Assembly (NCBI RefSeq): GCF_006088715.1
Contig: NZ_CP030771.1
Coordinates: 1,116,001-1,180,000 of the forward strand
From: Streptomyces sp. YIM 121038
GTDB taxonomy: Bacteria > Actinomycetota > Actinomycetes > Streptomycetales > Streptomycetaceae
Length of the DNA: 64,000 nt
Direction: 5' to 3'
In this document: positions 18,496 through 26,160 of the stretch, one piece after another
Layout of the letters: every line of letters starts with the position of its first letter
Numbering within the stretch: position 1 is the stretch's first letter
Program-made: the position numbers and the translations under genes
The notes under the pieces: generated by a model
The model's database searches: none
What the model was told of the DNA's origin: nothing
What the model saw: only the letters and a program-made list of their open reading frames with translations

Positions 18496-19317
18496 GTGAC
18501 CACCGGCGACGTCGCACGCGAGAGCTACTACGAGCGGACGGGCGAGGACCTCTACAAGCCCACGGCTCACGCGGGCGGCGCGTGGAGCGCGGACGAACAG
18601 CACTTCAGCCCGCTCGCGGGGCTCATCGCGCACGCGATCGACCGGCACCTCGCGCGGGACACGGCGGCCGCGGCGCGGCCCGCGCCCCTGGCCCTCGCGC
18701 GGATCAGCTACGACATCCTCGGCCGCATCGCCCTCGACGAGTGCCGGGTCACCGTGGAGACCGTGCGCCCCGGCCGGACCATCGAACTCCTCGAAGCGAC
18801 CGTGGTCATCGGCGACCGCCCGGTCGTCCGGGCCCGCGCCTGGCTCCTCGCGTCCCTGGACACCTCGGCCGTGGCCGACAGCCCGCACGACCGGATGCCC
18901 GCACCGGAGGCGCTCGCTCCGTGGGCGATGAAGGAGAAGTGGCACGGCGGCTACATCTCGTCCGTCGACGTCCGCCGGACGCCTCCGTCCCGCAGGGGCC
19001 GCGCGGCCGCCTGGGTGTCCTCGCGCCTCGACCTGGTCGCGGACGAGCCGAGCACCGCCCTGGCCTCGTACATCGCGCTCGTGGACACCGCGAACGGGAT
19101 CGCCGTGCAGCAGGACCCCGCCGCGTGGATGTTCCCGAACCTCGACCTGACGATCCATCTGCACCGGCAGCCGCGGGGGCCGTGGACCGGCCTGGACACG
19201 ACCGTCACGTTCGGCCCGTCGGGGCAGGGGCTCACCAGCAGCGTCCTGCACGACGTCGACGGACCCGTCGGCCACGCCGAGCAGATCCTCACCGTCCGCC
19301 CGCTGGCCGACGGCTGA
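18496..19317 (+). CDS. thioesterase-superfamily (double hotdog) protein
   Basis: A 273-residue protein resembling the TesB-like/4HBT_3 thioesterase group, which hydrolyses acyl-CoA or related thioesters. The N-terminal half has GGAWSADEQHFSPLAGLIAHAI and RISYDILGRIALDE, the usual first hotdog helix and strand. The C-terminal half has MFPNLDLTIHLHRQPRGPW and ends SSVLHDVDGPVGHAEQILTV, the second hotdog with its conserved Asp/Gly. GTG at 18496 is chosen because AAGGAG lies eight bases upstream; the ATG at 18487 is too close to that site. Substrate unknown. Confidence 0.8.
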   Translation: MTTGDVARESYYERTGEDLYKPTAHAGGAWSADEQHFSPLAGLIAHAIDRHLARDTAAAARPAPLALARISYDILGRIALDECRVTVETVRPGRTIELLEATVVIGDRPVVRARAWLLASLDTSAVADSPHDRMPAPEALAPWAMKEKWHGGYISSVDVRRTPPSRRGRAAAWVSSRLDLVADEPSTALASYIALVDTANGIAVQQDPAAWMFPNLDLTIHLHRQPRGPWTGLDTTVTFGPSGQGLTSSVLHDVDGPVGHAEQILTVRPLADG

Positions 19318-19388
19318 GGGGACCGCACAAAACGGGTGGACCGGGCGGGGGCGCGGAACCTACACTCACGGCGCTGCGGGAAGCGACG

Positions 19389-19487
19389 GTGCCGGTACGG
19401 CGCGACGGCTCCCGGAGCCACCCGTACCAGGGGCGCCGGATGCCGTGGGGCCGCCCCGTGCGCACAGACGAGGAGGTGTCGCCGTGA
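19389..19487 (+). CDS. possible small peptide of 32 residues
   Basis: A GTG-initiated frame encodes a very basic N-terminal half (VPVRRDGSRSHPYQGRRMPW) and ends VRTDEEVSP. It overlaps the five-codon mini-ORF that follows. No strong ribosome site precedes it, so it may be only an open stretch. I list it because the region between 19318 and 19553 is otherwise unexplained. Confidence 0.25.
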   Translation: MPVRRDGSRSHPYQGRRMPWGRPVRTDEEVSP

Positions 19488-19501
19488 AGCGGCGAACCTA
19501 G
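19484..19501 (+). CDS. five-codon mini-ORF with a strong ribosome-binding site
   Basis: GTG AAG CGG CGA ACC TAG encodes the peptide MKRRT. GAGGAGG lies seven bases upstream, a near-ideal Shine-Dalgarno. The stop codon runs directly into the hairpin at 19501-19535. This is the layout of a leader peptide or ribosome-loading element for the gene at 19554; function is inferred. Confidence 0.35.
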   Translation: MKRRT

Positions 19502-19535
19502 CCGCCCGCCCGGAAGGTCCGGGAGCCCGGGCGGC
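19501..19535 (+). promoter_or_regulatory. hairpin between mini-ORF and downstream gene
   Basis: An outer 8-bp stem (GCCGCCCG with CGGGCGGC) and an inner 5-bp stem (CCCGG with CCGGG, loop AAGGT) form a bulged hairpin right after the mini-ORF stop. A second small stem (GTTCC, loop GATG, GGAAC at 19537-19550) sits against the ATG at 19554. Together they could act as an attenuator or as a control on translation initiation. Confidence 0.4.
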
Positions 19536-19553
19536 GGTTCCGATGGGAACACG

Positions 19554-19856
19554 ATGTCCCGCACGGACAAGACCAAACCCCTCTGGGTGCGCCACGAGGA
19601 GCACCGCCCCCGGCCGGTCCACGACCACCGCCACGGCCCCTGCGACCTGCCGCCGCGGCCCACGCGCGAGGCCCCGGAGACCCGCTGCCGGTGGGAGCAC
19701 CCCGGCGCGCTGCTGTTCGGCCACACCTGCTGCTCGGGCTGCGCCCGGCGCGGCTGCGTCACCGAGCGCAGGCGGGAGGCCGGGGCCGACCGCCGCAAGG
19801 AACGCTACGCGGGCCGGCGCGAGGCCCGCCGCGCCGCCGGGGACGACACCGCCTGA
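19554..19856 (+). CDS. conserved Streptomyces-type hypothetical protein with Cys cluster
   Basis: A 100-residue protein starting MSRTDKTKPLWVRHEEHRPR, with a His/Arg-rich region (PVHDHRHGPCDLP) and a Cys cluster (CRWEHPGALLFGHTCCSGCA, then RRGC). The four or five Cys with His could bind zinc. The tail is Arg-rich (DRRKERYAGRREARRA), suggesting nucleic-acid contact. I recall similar hypothetical proteins in many Streptomyces genomes but no function. The upstream hairpin and mini-ORF may regulate it. Confidence 0.7.
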   Translation: MSRTDKTKPLWVRHEEHRPRPVHDHRHGPCDLPPRPTREAPETRCRWEHPGALLFGHTCCSGCARRGCVTERRREAGADRRKERYAGRREARRAAGDDTA

Positions 19857-19972
19857 GCGGCACGGCCTCCGCCCGCGCCCGCCGTACCCGGTGCGGCGGG
19901 CGGGCGGCAGGGGCGAGGCCCGTGGACACGGGCCCCGCTCCGCCGCCCGCCGCGCTGACCTATCGTGAACGC

Positions 19973-20962
19973 ATGATCGATCTGCCCCTCTCCGCCCTCG
20001 AGGTCTCCCTCGTCGAGGAAGGCGCCACGCCCGCCGACGCGCTGCGCAACTGTCAGTCCGTCGCCGGGGAGTTGGCGCGGTTCGGCTATCACCGGCTGTG
20101 GTTCGCCGAGCACCACCACTCCCCCGCCATCGGCGCGTTCCCGCCCGTGCTGCTCGCCGCGGACACCGCCGCGACCACCGCCGCGATGCGGGTCGGCTCG
20201 GGCGGCGTGCTCGCCCCCAACCACGCCCCGCTCACCGTCGCCGAGCAGTTCGCCACGCTCGCGGCGCTGCACCCGGGCCGGGTCGACCTGGGCATCGGCC
20301 GGGGCCCCGGCACCTTCCACGAGCCGACGGCCCGCGCGCTGCGCCGGGGCGCCGGGCCCGCCACCGACGCGGAGTACCGCGCGGACGTCGAGGCGATCCT
20401 CGGCTTCCTGGGCGAGGAGAACTTCGGCGAGCTGCCCGAGCCGTGGCTGCTCGCCTCCAGCGACGCCGGGGCCGGGCTCGCGGCGGACCTGGGGCTGCCG
20501 GTCGCCTTCGCCCATCACATCCGCCCCGACAACACCCTGCGGGCGCTGGAGCGTTACCGGTCCGGCTTCCGCCCGTCCCGCTGGAGCGCCGCGCCGCGGG
20601 TCCTGGTGTGCGTCGAGGCCGTGTGCGCCGACACCGAGGAGCGGGCCGCCGAGCTCGCGCGGCCGATGGACGTCATCAAGGCGGGGCTGCTCAACGGTCT
20701 CGCCGAGACGCCCTTCCCGACCCCCGCCGCCGCGGCCCGGCACGAGCTCGGCGAGCGGGACCGCGAGGCCGTGGCGGGGTTCGTCGCGCAGCAGGCCCGC
20801 GGCACCAAGGAGTCGATCGCCCCGCAGCTCACCCGGATCGCCGAGGCCACGGGCGCCGACGAGCTGATGCTGGTCACCCCGGTCTTCGACCCGGCCGCCC
20901 GGGTCCGCTCCTTCGAGCTCATAGGGGAGCTGCGCACGCGTGGCGCGCGTCAGCCCGCCTGA
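19973..20962 (+). CDS. LLM-class flavin-dependent oxidoreductase
   Basis: A 329-residue bacterial luciferase-like monooxygenase (FMN or F420 dependent). Family features include the N-terminal LSALEVSLVEEGATPADAL, YHRLWFAEHHHSPAIG (the AEHH motif of the MsnO8-type subgroup), RVGSGGVLAPNHAPLTVAEQ and HPGRVDLGIGRGPG. Substrate unknown. ATG at 19973. The stop codon sits in the left arm of a strong terminator hairpin. Base composition matches the neighbours. Confidence 0.87.
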   Translation: MIDLPLSALEVSLVEEGATPADALRNCQSVAGELARFGYHRLWFAEHHHSPAIGAFPPVLLAADTAATTAAMRVGSGGVLAPNHAPLTVAEQFATLAALHPGRVDLGIGRGPGTFHEPTARALRRGAGPATDAEYRADVEAILGFLGEENFGELPEPWLLASSDAGAGLAADLGLPVAFAHHIRPDNTLRALERYRSGFRPSRWSAAPRVLVCVEAVCADTEERAAELARPMDVIKAGLLNGLAETPFPTPAAAARHELGERDREAVAGFVAQQARGTKESIAPQLTRIAEATGADELMLVTPVFDPAARVRSFELIGELRTRGARQPA

Positions 20963-20984
20963 GTACGCAGGCGGGCTGACGCGC
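20945..20984 (+). terminator. strong terminator of the LLM oxidoreductase gene
   Basis: Perfect 17-bp arms (20945-20961 and 20968-20984) flank a six-base loop. The left arm overlaps the stop codon at 20960-20962. This is one of the strongest hairpins in the window. Confidence 0.85.
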
Positions 20985-20995
20985 TTGACCGGTGG

Positions 20996-21020
20996 CGGGA
21001 CCCGGGGCGCCCGGGTCCCG
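20996..21020. terminator. second hairpin in the same convergent gap
   Basis: Perfect 11-bp arms CGGGACCCGGG and CCCGGGTCCCG surround a three-base loop, 13 bases before the stop of the minus-strand secreted-protein gene. It is a likely terminator for that gene and backs up the hairpin at 20945-20984. Confidence 0.7.
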
Positions 21021-21032
21021 TCACCGGAGTCG

Positions 21033-21428
21033 TCAGAAGTGGACCTCCGCACAGGCGCGGCCGCGGGACTCCATGCGGTCGCCCACGTGCTCCCAGCCCT
21101 CGGCGCACAGCACGGCGCCGTTGGGCAGATCACGGTGCACGGGCACCGTGAACTTCTGGTGGTAGCCCCAGAAGCCGGTGGCGCTGTTCTGGTCGATGCC
21201 ACCGCCCCAGATGTGGAAGTGCCCGGTGAAGTCACCGTTCCACGTGGTAGCCGCCTGCACCGTCTCCACGCGCAGGCCGCTGCCGTCCACGCGGATGCAG
21301 GTCCGCTGGTTGCACCCCGAAGCCCCGGCGAACGCCGACGGCGCGGCGGCTGTCACAGCCACCCCCAGGCAGACGAACGTCGTCACCGTCCGTACCAGCC
21401 ACCGCGCCTTCGCACCCATTCCGTTCAC
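21033..21428 (-). CDS. small secreted protein of unknown function
   Basis: A 131-residue exported protein. GTG at 21428 follows GAGAGGTGG; an ATG at 21419 is in frame. The signal peptide (KARWLVRTVTTFVCLGVAV, cleavage near AFAGAS, about residue 35) leads to a mature domain of about 97 residues with four Cys (GCNQRTC near the start, LCAEGW and RACAEV near the end), probably two disulfides. The centre TGHFHIWGGGIDQNSATGFW and the end resemble small secreted beta-sandwich proteins of Streptomyces. Function unknown. Confidence 0.75.
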   Translation of the reverse strand: MNGMGAKARWLVRTVTTFVCLGVAVTAAAPSAFAGASGCNQRTCIRVDGSGLRVETVQAATTWNGDFTGHFHIWGGGIDQNSATGFWGYHQKFTVPVHRDLPNGAVLCAEGWEHVGDRMESRGRACAEVHF

Positions 21429-21554
21429 GTGCCACCTCTCTGGAGTCGTCAGCCATGTCGAAAAGGCGTGACGATCTTGGCAGTGACGGCGGGCCCGACC
21501 GGCGCTCCCGCGCGCCGGTCCACCCTGACGGGGGATCAGGGGCGTTCCGGGTGA

Positions 21555-22259
21555 CTACTGCGGCACGTTCAGGACGAAGTCGAACTCGGCCTCCTTCGTG
21601 TTGCCGACGTCCCGTACGTTCATGAGCAGACGGGAGTCGAAGATGGGGTCGGTGTTGTTGCGGGGTTCGTTGGGGAAGTAGAGCTGGGTCGTGAGCACCG
21701 GGCGGCCGGGGGCCTGGAGCTTCACGTGGATGTGGCGGGTGCGCCCCGGGTACAGGCCGGGGAACACCGTGGTGAGGGTGAAGGCACCCTGCGCGTTGGT
21801 GAACTGGTGCCCGCGGAACTTGAAGCCCCTGTTGTCGTACGCGCCCCTGCTGTCGGCCTGCCAGAAGTCGAGGAGCACGTTCCCGATCGGCTTGCACCTG
21901 CGGCCGAAGACATAGCCGGTGACGGTCAGGCGTATGCCCTGGGTGCCGGGCTCGATGAGGTTCGTCCGCAGCGGGGAGTTGGGCTTGAAGTACGGTCCCT
22001 CGGTCTGCGGCGGGGTCGGGTCGTCGCCGTCGTCACAGGGCGGGGTCAGCTCCAGGGGCGCGCTGGTGCCCGCCTTGGAGCGGGCGAGGGCGGGGGCCGC
22101 CCCCATCGCCACCGGTACCGCGATGCCCGCGGCCAGGGCCGCGCGCAGCACCGTCTTGCGGCTCGGGCCCGGGCGGGGGGCGCCCGCGGCGGTGCCGAGG
22201 CCTTCGCCGTCCCTGGGCTCGTCCGCGTCGTGCCCGTTCACGTGGGTCTCGCCGTCCAT
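21555..22259 (-). CDS. intradiol ring-cleavage dioxygenase-like protein
   Basis: A 234-residue protein of the catechol/protocatechuate intradiol dioxygenase fold, which uses non-haem Fe(III) held by two Tyr and two His. Visible family motifs are TEGPYFKPNSPLRTNL, NVLLDFWQADSRGAYDNRGF, FPGLYPGRTRHIHVKLQAPG (Tyr, His-x-His) and TQLYFPNE. Residues 1-60 form a leader with SRKTVLRAALAAG and a hydrophobic run, suggesting export; only one Arg precedes the Lys, so a classical twin-arginine signal is not certain. ATG at 22259 has a strong AGGAGGAG site. The AraC regulator is 41 bases upstream. Confidence 0.85.
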   Translation of the reverse strand: MDGETHVNGHDADEPRDGEGLGTAAGAPRPGPSRKTVLRAALAAGIAVPVAMGAAPALARSKAGTSAPLELTPPCDDGDDPTPPQTEGPYFKPNSPLRTNLIEPGTQGIRLTVTGYVFGRRCKPIGNVLLDFWQADSRGAYDNRGFKFRGHQFTNAQGAFTLTTVFPGLYPGRTRHIHVKLQAPGRPVLTTQLYFPNEPRNNTDPIFDSRLLMNVRDVGNTKEAEFDFVLNVPQ

Positions 22260-22299
22260 CGCTCCTCCTGGGGGTGGGGGGATCGGATCGGCTATGAAG

Positions 22300-23256
22300 C
22301 TATGCGGAGGACCGGGCCCGGGCGATGGACGGAAGTCGGTGGTCGTGGTGAATATCACCACCGCCGCGGCGGAAGTCGCCGGGGCTCGTCCCCGTCTCGC
22401 GGCGGAAGAACCGGCAGAAGTAGGCGGGGTCGGTGAACCCCACCCGGTCCGCGACCTGTCGTACCGTCAGCTCGGTGCGGGCGAGGAGCCTCTTGGCCTC
22501 GTGGGCGCGGGCCTGCCGCAGGAGTTCGCCCGGGGTGCGGCCCATGGCCGTCTTCACCGCCTCGTTGAGGTAGCTCACGGAGACGCCGAGCCGGGTGGCG
22601 CATTCGCGCACCGACCACAGCGGTGTTTCGGCCATGTCCACGAGCGTGACGAAGTCGGCGGCGACGGAGGCGGGGCGGGCGGGCGCCGCCTGGCGGGCGG
22701 CCCGTTCGGGGGTGAGGAGGCGGGCGGCGCGTACGACGAGGACGTGCAGCAGCGCCTGGAGCACGCTGGGGAAGTCCTCGGCCCCCGTCCGGTACTCGTG
22801 GTCGAGGTCGCCCACGAGGTGGTGCGCCCAGGCGGCCTCCGTGTCGGAGAGTTCGAGCCAGGAGCGGCGGCCGAGTCTGCGCAGGGTCTCCTGATCCCCC
22901 GGGTTCTCCAGGAGGAAGTCGTCGGTGAACAGGATCAGACAGCCTTCGAGGTCCCGGACGCCGTCCCAGTAGTGCACCTGGCCCGGGGTGATGAAGCACA
23001 GGTGGGGCGGGCGCAGCGTGAAGCGGGCCAGGTCGACGACGTGGCTGCCGGTGCCGCCGGTGACGTACACGATCTCGTGGAAGGTGTGCCGGTGCGGGAA
23101 GGAGGCGCGCGACATGGGGCCGATGGTGTCGAAGGTGCCGATCGCGAAGGGCAGCGCGTTCGGTCTCGGCACCTCGAGCCGGTGGATCGGCAGCCCTCCC
23201 CTCTCCGGTTCGCTGCCGTTCGCCCGGCCGCCGGGCAAGATGGTGGTCCCGCGCAT
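22300..23256 (-). CDS. AraC-family transcriptional regulator
   Basis: A 318-residue regulator. Residues 35-130 form a cupin-type effector domain (SFPHRHTFHEIVYVTGGTGSH), and residues 205-305 carry the two AraC helix-turn-helix motifs: TRLGVSVSYLNEAVKTAMG and the second ending QVADRVGFTDPAYFCRFFRR. ATG at 23256 follows GAGGAG. It is directly upstream of and codirectional with the intradiol dioxygenase gene, which it probably controls, perhaps in response to an aromatic compound. The C-terminal HHDHRL is an unusual His cluster of unknown meaning. Confidence 0.87.
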   Translation of the reverse strand: MRGTTILPGGRANGSEPERGGLPIHRLEVPRPNALPFAIGTFDTIGPMSRASFPHRHTFHEIVYVTGGTGSHVVDLARFTLRPPHLCFITPGQVHYWDGVRDLEGCLILFTDDFLLENPGDQETLRRLGRRSWLELSDTEAAWAHHLVGDLDHEYRTGAEDFPSVLQALLHVLVVRAARLLTPERAARQAAPARPASVAADFVTLVDMAETPLWSVRECATRLGVSVSYLNEAVKTAMGRTPGELLRQARAHEAKRLLARTELTVRQVADRVGFTDPAYFCRFFRRETGTSPGDFRRGGGDIHHDHRLPSIARARSSA

Positions 23257-23401
23257 GCGTACGCTCCTCACCCTGACGCGGCCCGCCGCGATCACACGAC
23301 CCTTGTCAGGTCCAGACCAATCGATGGGTCCACGATGACACGCGGGACGGAGCGTCTCCCACGCATCTCAGGCCAATTTGCGGCTCAACGAGCTTGACTG
23401 C

Positions 23402-23439
23402 CGCGGCCACGGCCGTACCCCCGTACCGGTCGTGGCCGC
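23402..23439 (-). terminator. hairpin downstream of the fabG-like gene
   Basis: GCGGCCACGGCCGTAC and the nearly complementary GTACCGGTCGTGGCCGC form a long imperfect stem, 68 bases beyond the stop of the minus-strand fabG paralogue. It probably ends that transcript before the AraC gene's promoter. Confidence 0.6.
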
Positions 23440-23506
23440 AAGCAGCCGCCCGTGTCCGCGCGGTCGGCGCGACGAATCAGTGCCGTCGCGGCGACCGCGC
23501 GGGGTC

Positions 23507-24211
23507 TCAGTGCCCCATGCCCGCGCCGCCGTCGACCGGGATGACGGCCCCGGTGATGTAGGCGGCGTCCGGCGAGGCCACGAACGCCACGGCGGCGGCG
23601 ACCTCCTCGGGGCGGGCGAGGCGGCCCAGCGGGATCTGCCGCACCAGGGCCTCGCGCTGGTCCTGGGTCAGGGCCTCGCTCATGGCGGTCTCGGTGAGGC
23701 CCGGCGCCACCACGTTCACCGTGATGGAGCGCGAGCCCAGCTCGCGGGCCAGGGAGCGGGCGAAGCCGACGAGGCCCGCCTTGGACGCGGCGTAGTTGGC
23801 CTGGCCCGCCTCGCCGCGCAGGCCCACGGCCGAGGAGATCACCACGATGCGGCCGCTGCGGGCGCGGAGCATGCCGCGGGTGGCCCGCTTCGCGACGCGG
23901 AAGACCCCGGTGAGGTTCGTGTCGATGACGGAGGTGAAGTCCTCCTCCGTCATCCGCATGAGGAGCTTGTCGTTGGCCACGCCTGCGCAGGCCACCAGGA
24001 CCTCGACGGGCCCCTGCTCCTCCTCGACCCGCTGGAACGCCAGGTCGACCTGGTCGGTGTCCGTGACGTCGCAGCGCACCGCGAGCAGGCCCTCGGGGGG
24101 CTCGCCCGAACGGTAGGTGACGGCGACGCGGTCACCGGCGGCCTGCATCGCGCGGGCGATGGCCAGGCCGATGCCGCGGCTGCCGCCGGTGATCAGTACG
24201 GAGCGGGACAC
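23507..24211 (-). CDS. fabG: 3-oxoacyl-ACP reductase-like SDR, FabG paralogue
   Basis: A 234-residue SDR very close in length and motifs to the housekeeping FabG of Streptomyces. It starts MSRSVLITGGSRGIGLAIA, has TYRSGEPPEGLLAVRCDVTD, the catalytic ISSAVGLRGEAGQANYAASK (Ser, Tyr, Lys) and ends ITGAVIPVDGGAGMGH. FabG reduces 3-oxoacyl-ACP with NADPH in fatty-acid synthesis. No acyl-carrier or FabI gene is adjacent, so this is likely a paralogue serving another pathway or a regulated accessory copy. GTG at 24211 follows AGAGAGG. It lies 75 bases after the IclR-type regulator on the same strand. Confidence 0.85.
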   Translation of the reverse strand: MSRSVLITGGSRGIGLAIARAMQAAGDRVAVTYRSGEPPEGLLAVRCDVTDTDQVDLAFQRVEEEQGPVEVLVACAGVANDKLLMRMTEEDFTSVIDTNLTGVFRVAKRATRGMLRARSGRIVVISSAVGLRGEAGQANYAASKAGLVGFARSLARELGSRSITVNVVAPGLTETAMSEALTQDQREALVRQIPLGRLARPEEVAAAVAFVASPDAAYITGAVIPVDGGAGMGH

Positions 24212-24286
24212 TGAGAACCTCTCTGGTCGTGGTGGGGGGACGTGCGGTGGGCGGCGGCGTCACGTGGGGCGGACTCCGGCCGCGGA

Positions 24287-25102
24287 TCAGCCCGCGTGCC
24301 GGACCCGGGTCCGGGTGAGCAGGCCGCTCATGGAGGCCGCCGTGTCCATCACCGCATGGACACAGCGAGTGCGGGTGACCGCGCCGCGCAGCTGCCGCCG
24401 CGGCGCGACCAGGGCCACGGCCCCGGCGAGCACGGAGCCGCGCCACACGGGGGCGGCTATCGACTCCCACTCCGGGAGCGGCGAAGGACCCACCGCGTGA
24501 CCTTGCTCACGGATGCGGTCGAGCGGCGCACCCGGCGACGAGGTGCCGTCGAGACAGGCCAGGATGGCCAGGCCCGCGGCGTCGGCGTCCAGGGGCGCGC
24601 TCCACAGCCGCCGCAGCGCCGACCGGGGCGCGGCCTCCAGCGTCGCGGCGTGCGCACCGACCGCGCGGTCGATGCAGAACCGCAGTGCGGCACCCACCAG
24701 CAACGGAGCGTACAGGAGCGACACTTGCCCGGTACGTGACTGTAGAGTGACGAGTTCAGCACGCAACGCAGGCGAGGTCTGACCGACTTTAGTATCCGTG
24801 ACCTCATCGACGAGGTGGGTGGATCGGTGCGGTGTCTCCGTCAGCGCGTAGTGGCCCCGAGGACCGCGCTGCTCGACGGCCCCTTCCCTGGCGAGGGCCC
24901 GCACATAGCGGTGGGCGGTGGGTGCGGGCAGCTCCGCGCGCGCGGCGACGACCGCCAACGGATGCGCTCCCGGGCCCAGTTCCCGCAGCGCGCGGAGCAC
25001 GGCCAGTGTGCGGGCCACCGCACTGCCGGCGGGTTCCCGCACCGCCGTGGTGGCCACCGGTCGCAGCACCGCGCCGTCCTCCTCACTGGCACGGCTCGTC
25101 GC
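24287..25102 (-). CDS. IclR-family transcriptional regulator
   Basis: A 271-residue regulator. An N-terminal winged helix (about residues 25-85: SAVARTLAVLRALRELG, then APTAHRYVRALAREGAVEQRG) is followed by an IclR effector domain with VSLLYAPLLVGAALRFCIDRAVG and a C-terminal AVALVAPRRQL strand. The start is uncertain: the frame opens to a TTG at 25201, but GTG at 25102 leaves room for the promoter shared with the divergent XRE gene. It probably controls the fabG paralogue behind it, the divergent XRE/hydrolase pair, or both. Confidence 0.75.
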   Translation of the reverse strand, partial: ATSRASEEDGAVLRPVATTAVREPAGSAVARTLAVLRALRELGPGAHPLAVVAARAELPAPTAHRYVRALAREGAVEQRGPRGHYALTETPHRSTHLVDEVTDTKVGQTSPALRAELVTLQSRTGQVSLLYAPLLVGAALRFCIDRAVGAHAATLEAAPRSALRRLWSAPLDADAAGLAILACLDGTSSPGAPLDRIREQGHAVGPSPLPEWESIAAPVWRGSVLAGAVALVAPRRQLRGAVTRTRCVHAVMDTAASMSGLLTRTRVRHAG

Positions 25103-25191
25103 CACGCCCCGCCTGTTCAGGTCCTGACGCCATTCTCGTGGCAGGACCGGGAGGATCACCAGGCCGTGATTTTTCCGGTCCGCATTTTTCA

Positions 25192-25206
25192 GGAAGTTCA
25201 ACTTCC
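25192..25206. promoter_or_regulatory. palindrome in the IclR/XRE divergent promoter
   Basis: GGAAGTT and AACTTCC form perfect 7-bp arms around one base, in a locally A+T-rich gap between the divergent IclR-type and XRE genes. A GGAA/TTCC dyad is compatible with an IclR-type operator. Binding partner inferred from position. Confidence 0.45.
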
Positions 25207-25272
25207 GATGAAAATGTTTCCTACGGAACGGTGCGAGCGACCACCCCGCACAGCGCGGAGAAAGGTTGGAAA

Positions 25273-26160
25273 TTGAACAACAAGGAGGCGCTGCAGCAAT
25301 TGCTGCAGTTCAAGCGCAGCCAGATCAGCCCCACCGAGCTGGGCTCGCCGCGCCGCACCGGGCGCGGCCGGCGCTCGCACGGACTCTCGCAGGCCAGGGT
25401 GGCGCAGGAGCTGTTCGTCTCCGAGCGGACCTACGCGCTCCTGGAGCGCGGAGAGATGGCACAGCCGTCGGCCGAGTTCCTCGACAACGTGGCCACGGTG
25501 CTGCGGATGGAAGAGCCCGAACGCACGGCGCTGTACGTCTACGCGCTCGGATATGAGCCGCCCTTCCCGATGGACCCGCTGGCGGGCACGCACGTGGGCC
25601 CCGCGTGGCTGACGGCCGTGAATCGGGTCAAGGGCCAGCCGTGTTACATCAATGACGTGGCCTGGAACGTACTGGCGTGCAACGACGACTTCATCCGCAT
25701 GTTCCCCCAGGTTCCCGGGACGACGCCCCAGTTGCCCGAGCGCAATCTGATGCGGTGGATGCTTCTGTGCGAGGCGGCACGGGAGTGTCACCTCGTCGAC
25801 TGGGAGGAGAACTGGGCGGTCAAGGTGTCGGCCCAGCTGCGCACCGCGATCGCCGCGCACCCGCACAACAAGGACCTCCAGCAGATCGACGAGGAGGTCA
25901 ACGACGACCCCGTCGCGGGCCCCATCTACCGTCGGCACGACGTGGCCTACGTCCACCCCGACGGGGACGCGCGCCCCATGCGGCACGCGGGGATAGCGTC
26001 GCTCGGCGTGGACCGGGACGACGCCAGCCGGTGCTGCGCCCGGCACGAGCCGTCGGTCCTCGGCTCGGTGACGATGTGCACCGCCCAGCCGCTGAAGTCC
26101 CCGGGGTCCCGCTTCTTCTTCCTGGTCTTCGCGCCCACGCTGCCGGGTGAGAATGCATGA
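25273..26160 (+). CDS. XRE-family regulator with MmyB-like ligand-binding domain
   Basis: A 295-residue regulator. Residues 25-95 form the helix-turn-helix (HGLSQARVAQELFVSERTYALLERGE), and residues 115-290 a MmyB-like domain (INDVAWNVLACNDDFIRMF, then MCTAQPLKSPGSRFFFLVFAP). TTG at 25273 is the only start that fits, just after AAAGG; weak initiation by TTG suggests low expression. The stop overlaps the ATG of the metallo-hydrolase gene in an ATGA arrangement, so the two are translated together. This coupling is less usual than divergent placement and ties the regulator's level to the enzyme. Confidence 0.82.
   Translation: MNNKEALQQLLQFKRSQISPTELGSPRRTGRGRRSHGLSQARVAQELFVSERTYALLERGEMAQPSAEFLDNVATVLRMEEPERTALYVYALGYEPPFPMDPLAGTHVGPAWLTAVNRVKGQPCYINDVAWNVLACNDDFIRMFPQVPGTTPQLPERNLMRWMLLCEAARECHLVDWEENWAVKVSAQLRTAIAAHPHNKDLQQIDEEVNDDPVAGPIYRRHDVAYVHPDGDARPMRHAGIASLGVDRDDASRCCARHEPSVLGSVTMCTAQPLKSPGSRFFFLVFAPTLPGENA

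Noticed and set aside
19501..19556. tRNA-like fold from the paired stems before the gene at 19554
   Set aside because: The stems do not give a cloverleaf with acceptor stem and T-arm of correct length; leader hairpins are a better reading.
22080..22259. Twin-arginine signal on the intradiol dioxygenase
   Set aside because: The segment SRKTVLRAA has Arg-Lys, not the Arg-Arg pair, so a classical Tat signal cannot be claimed, though export remains likely.
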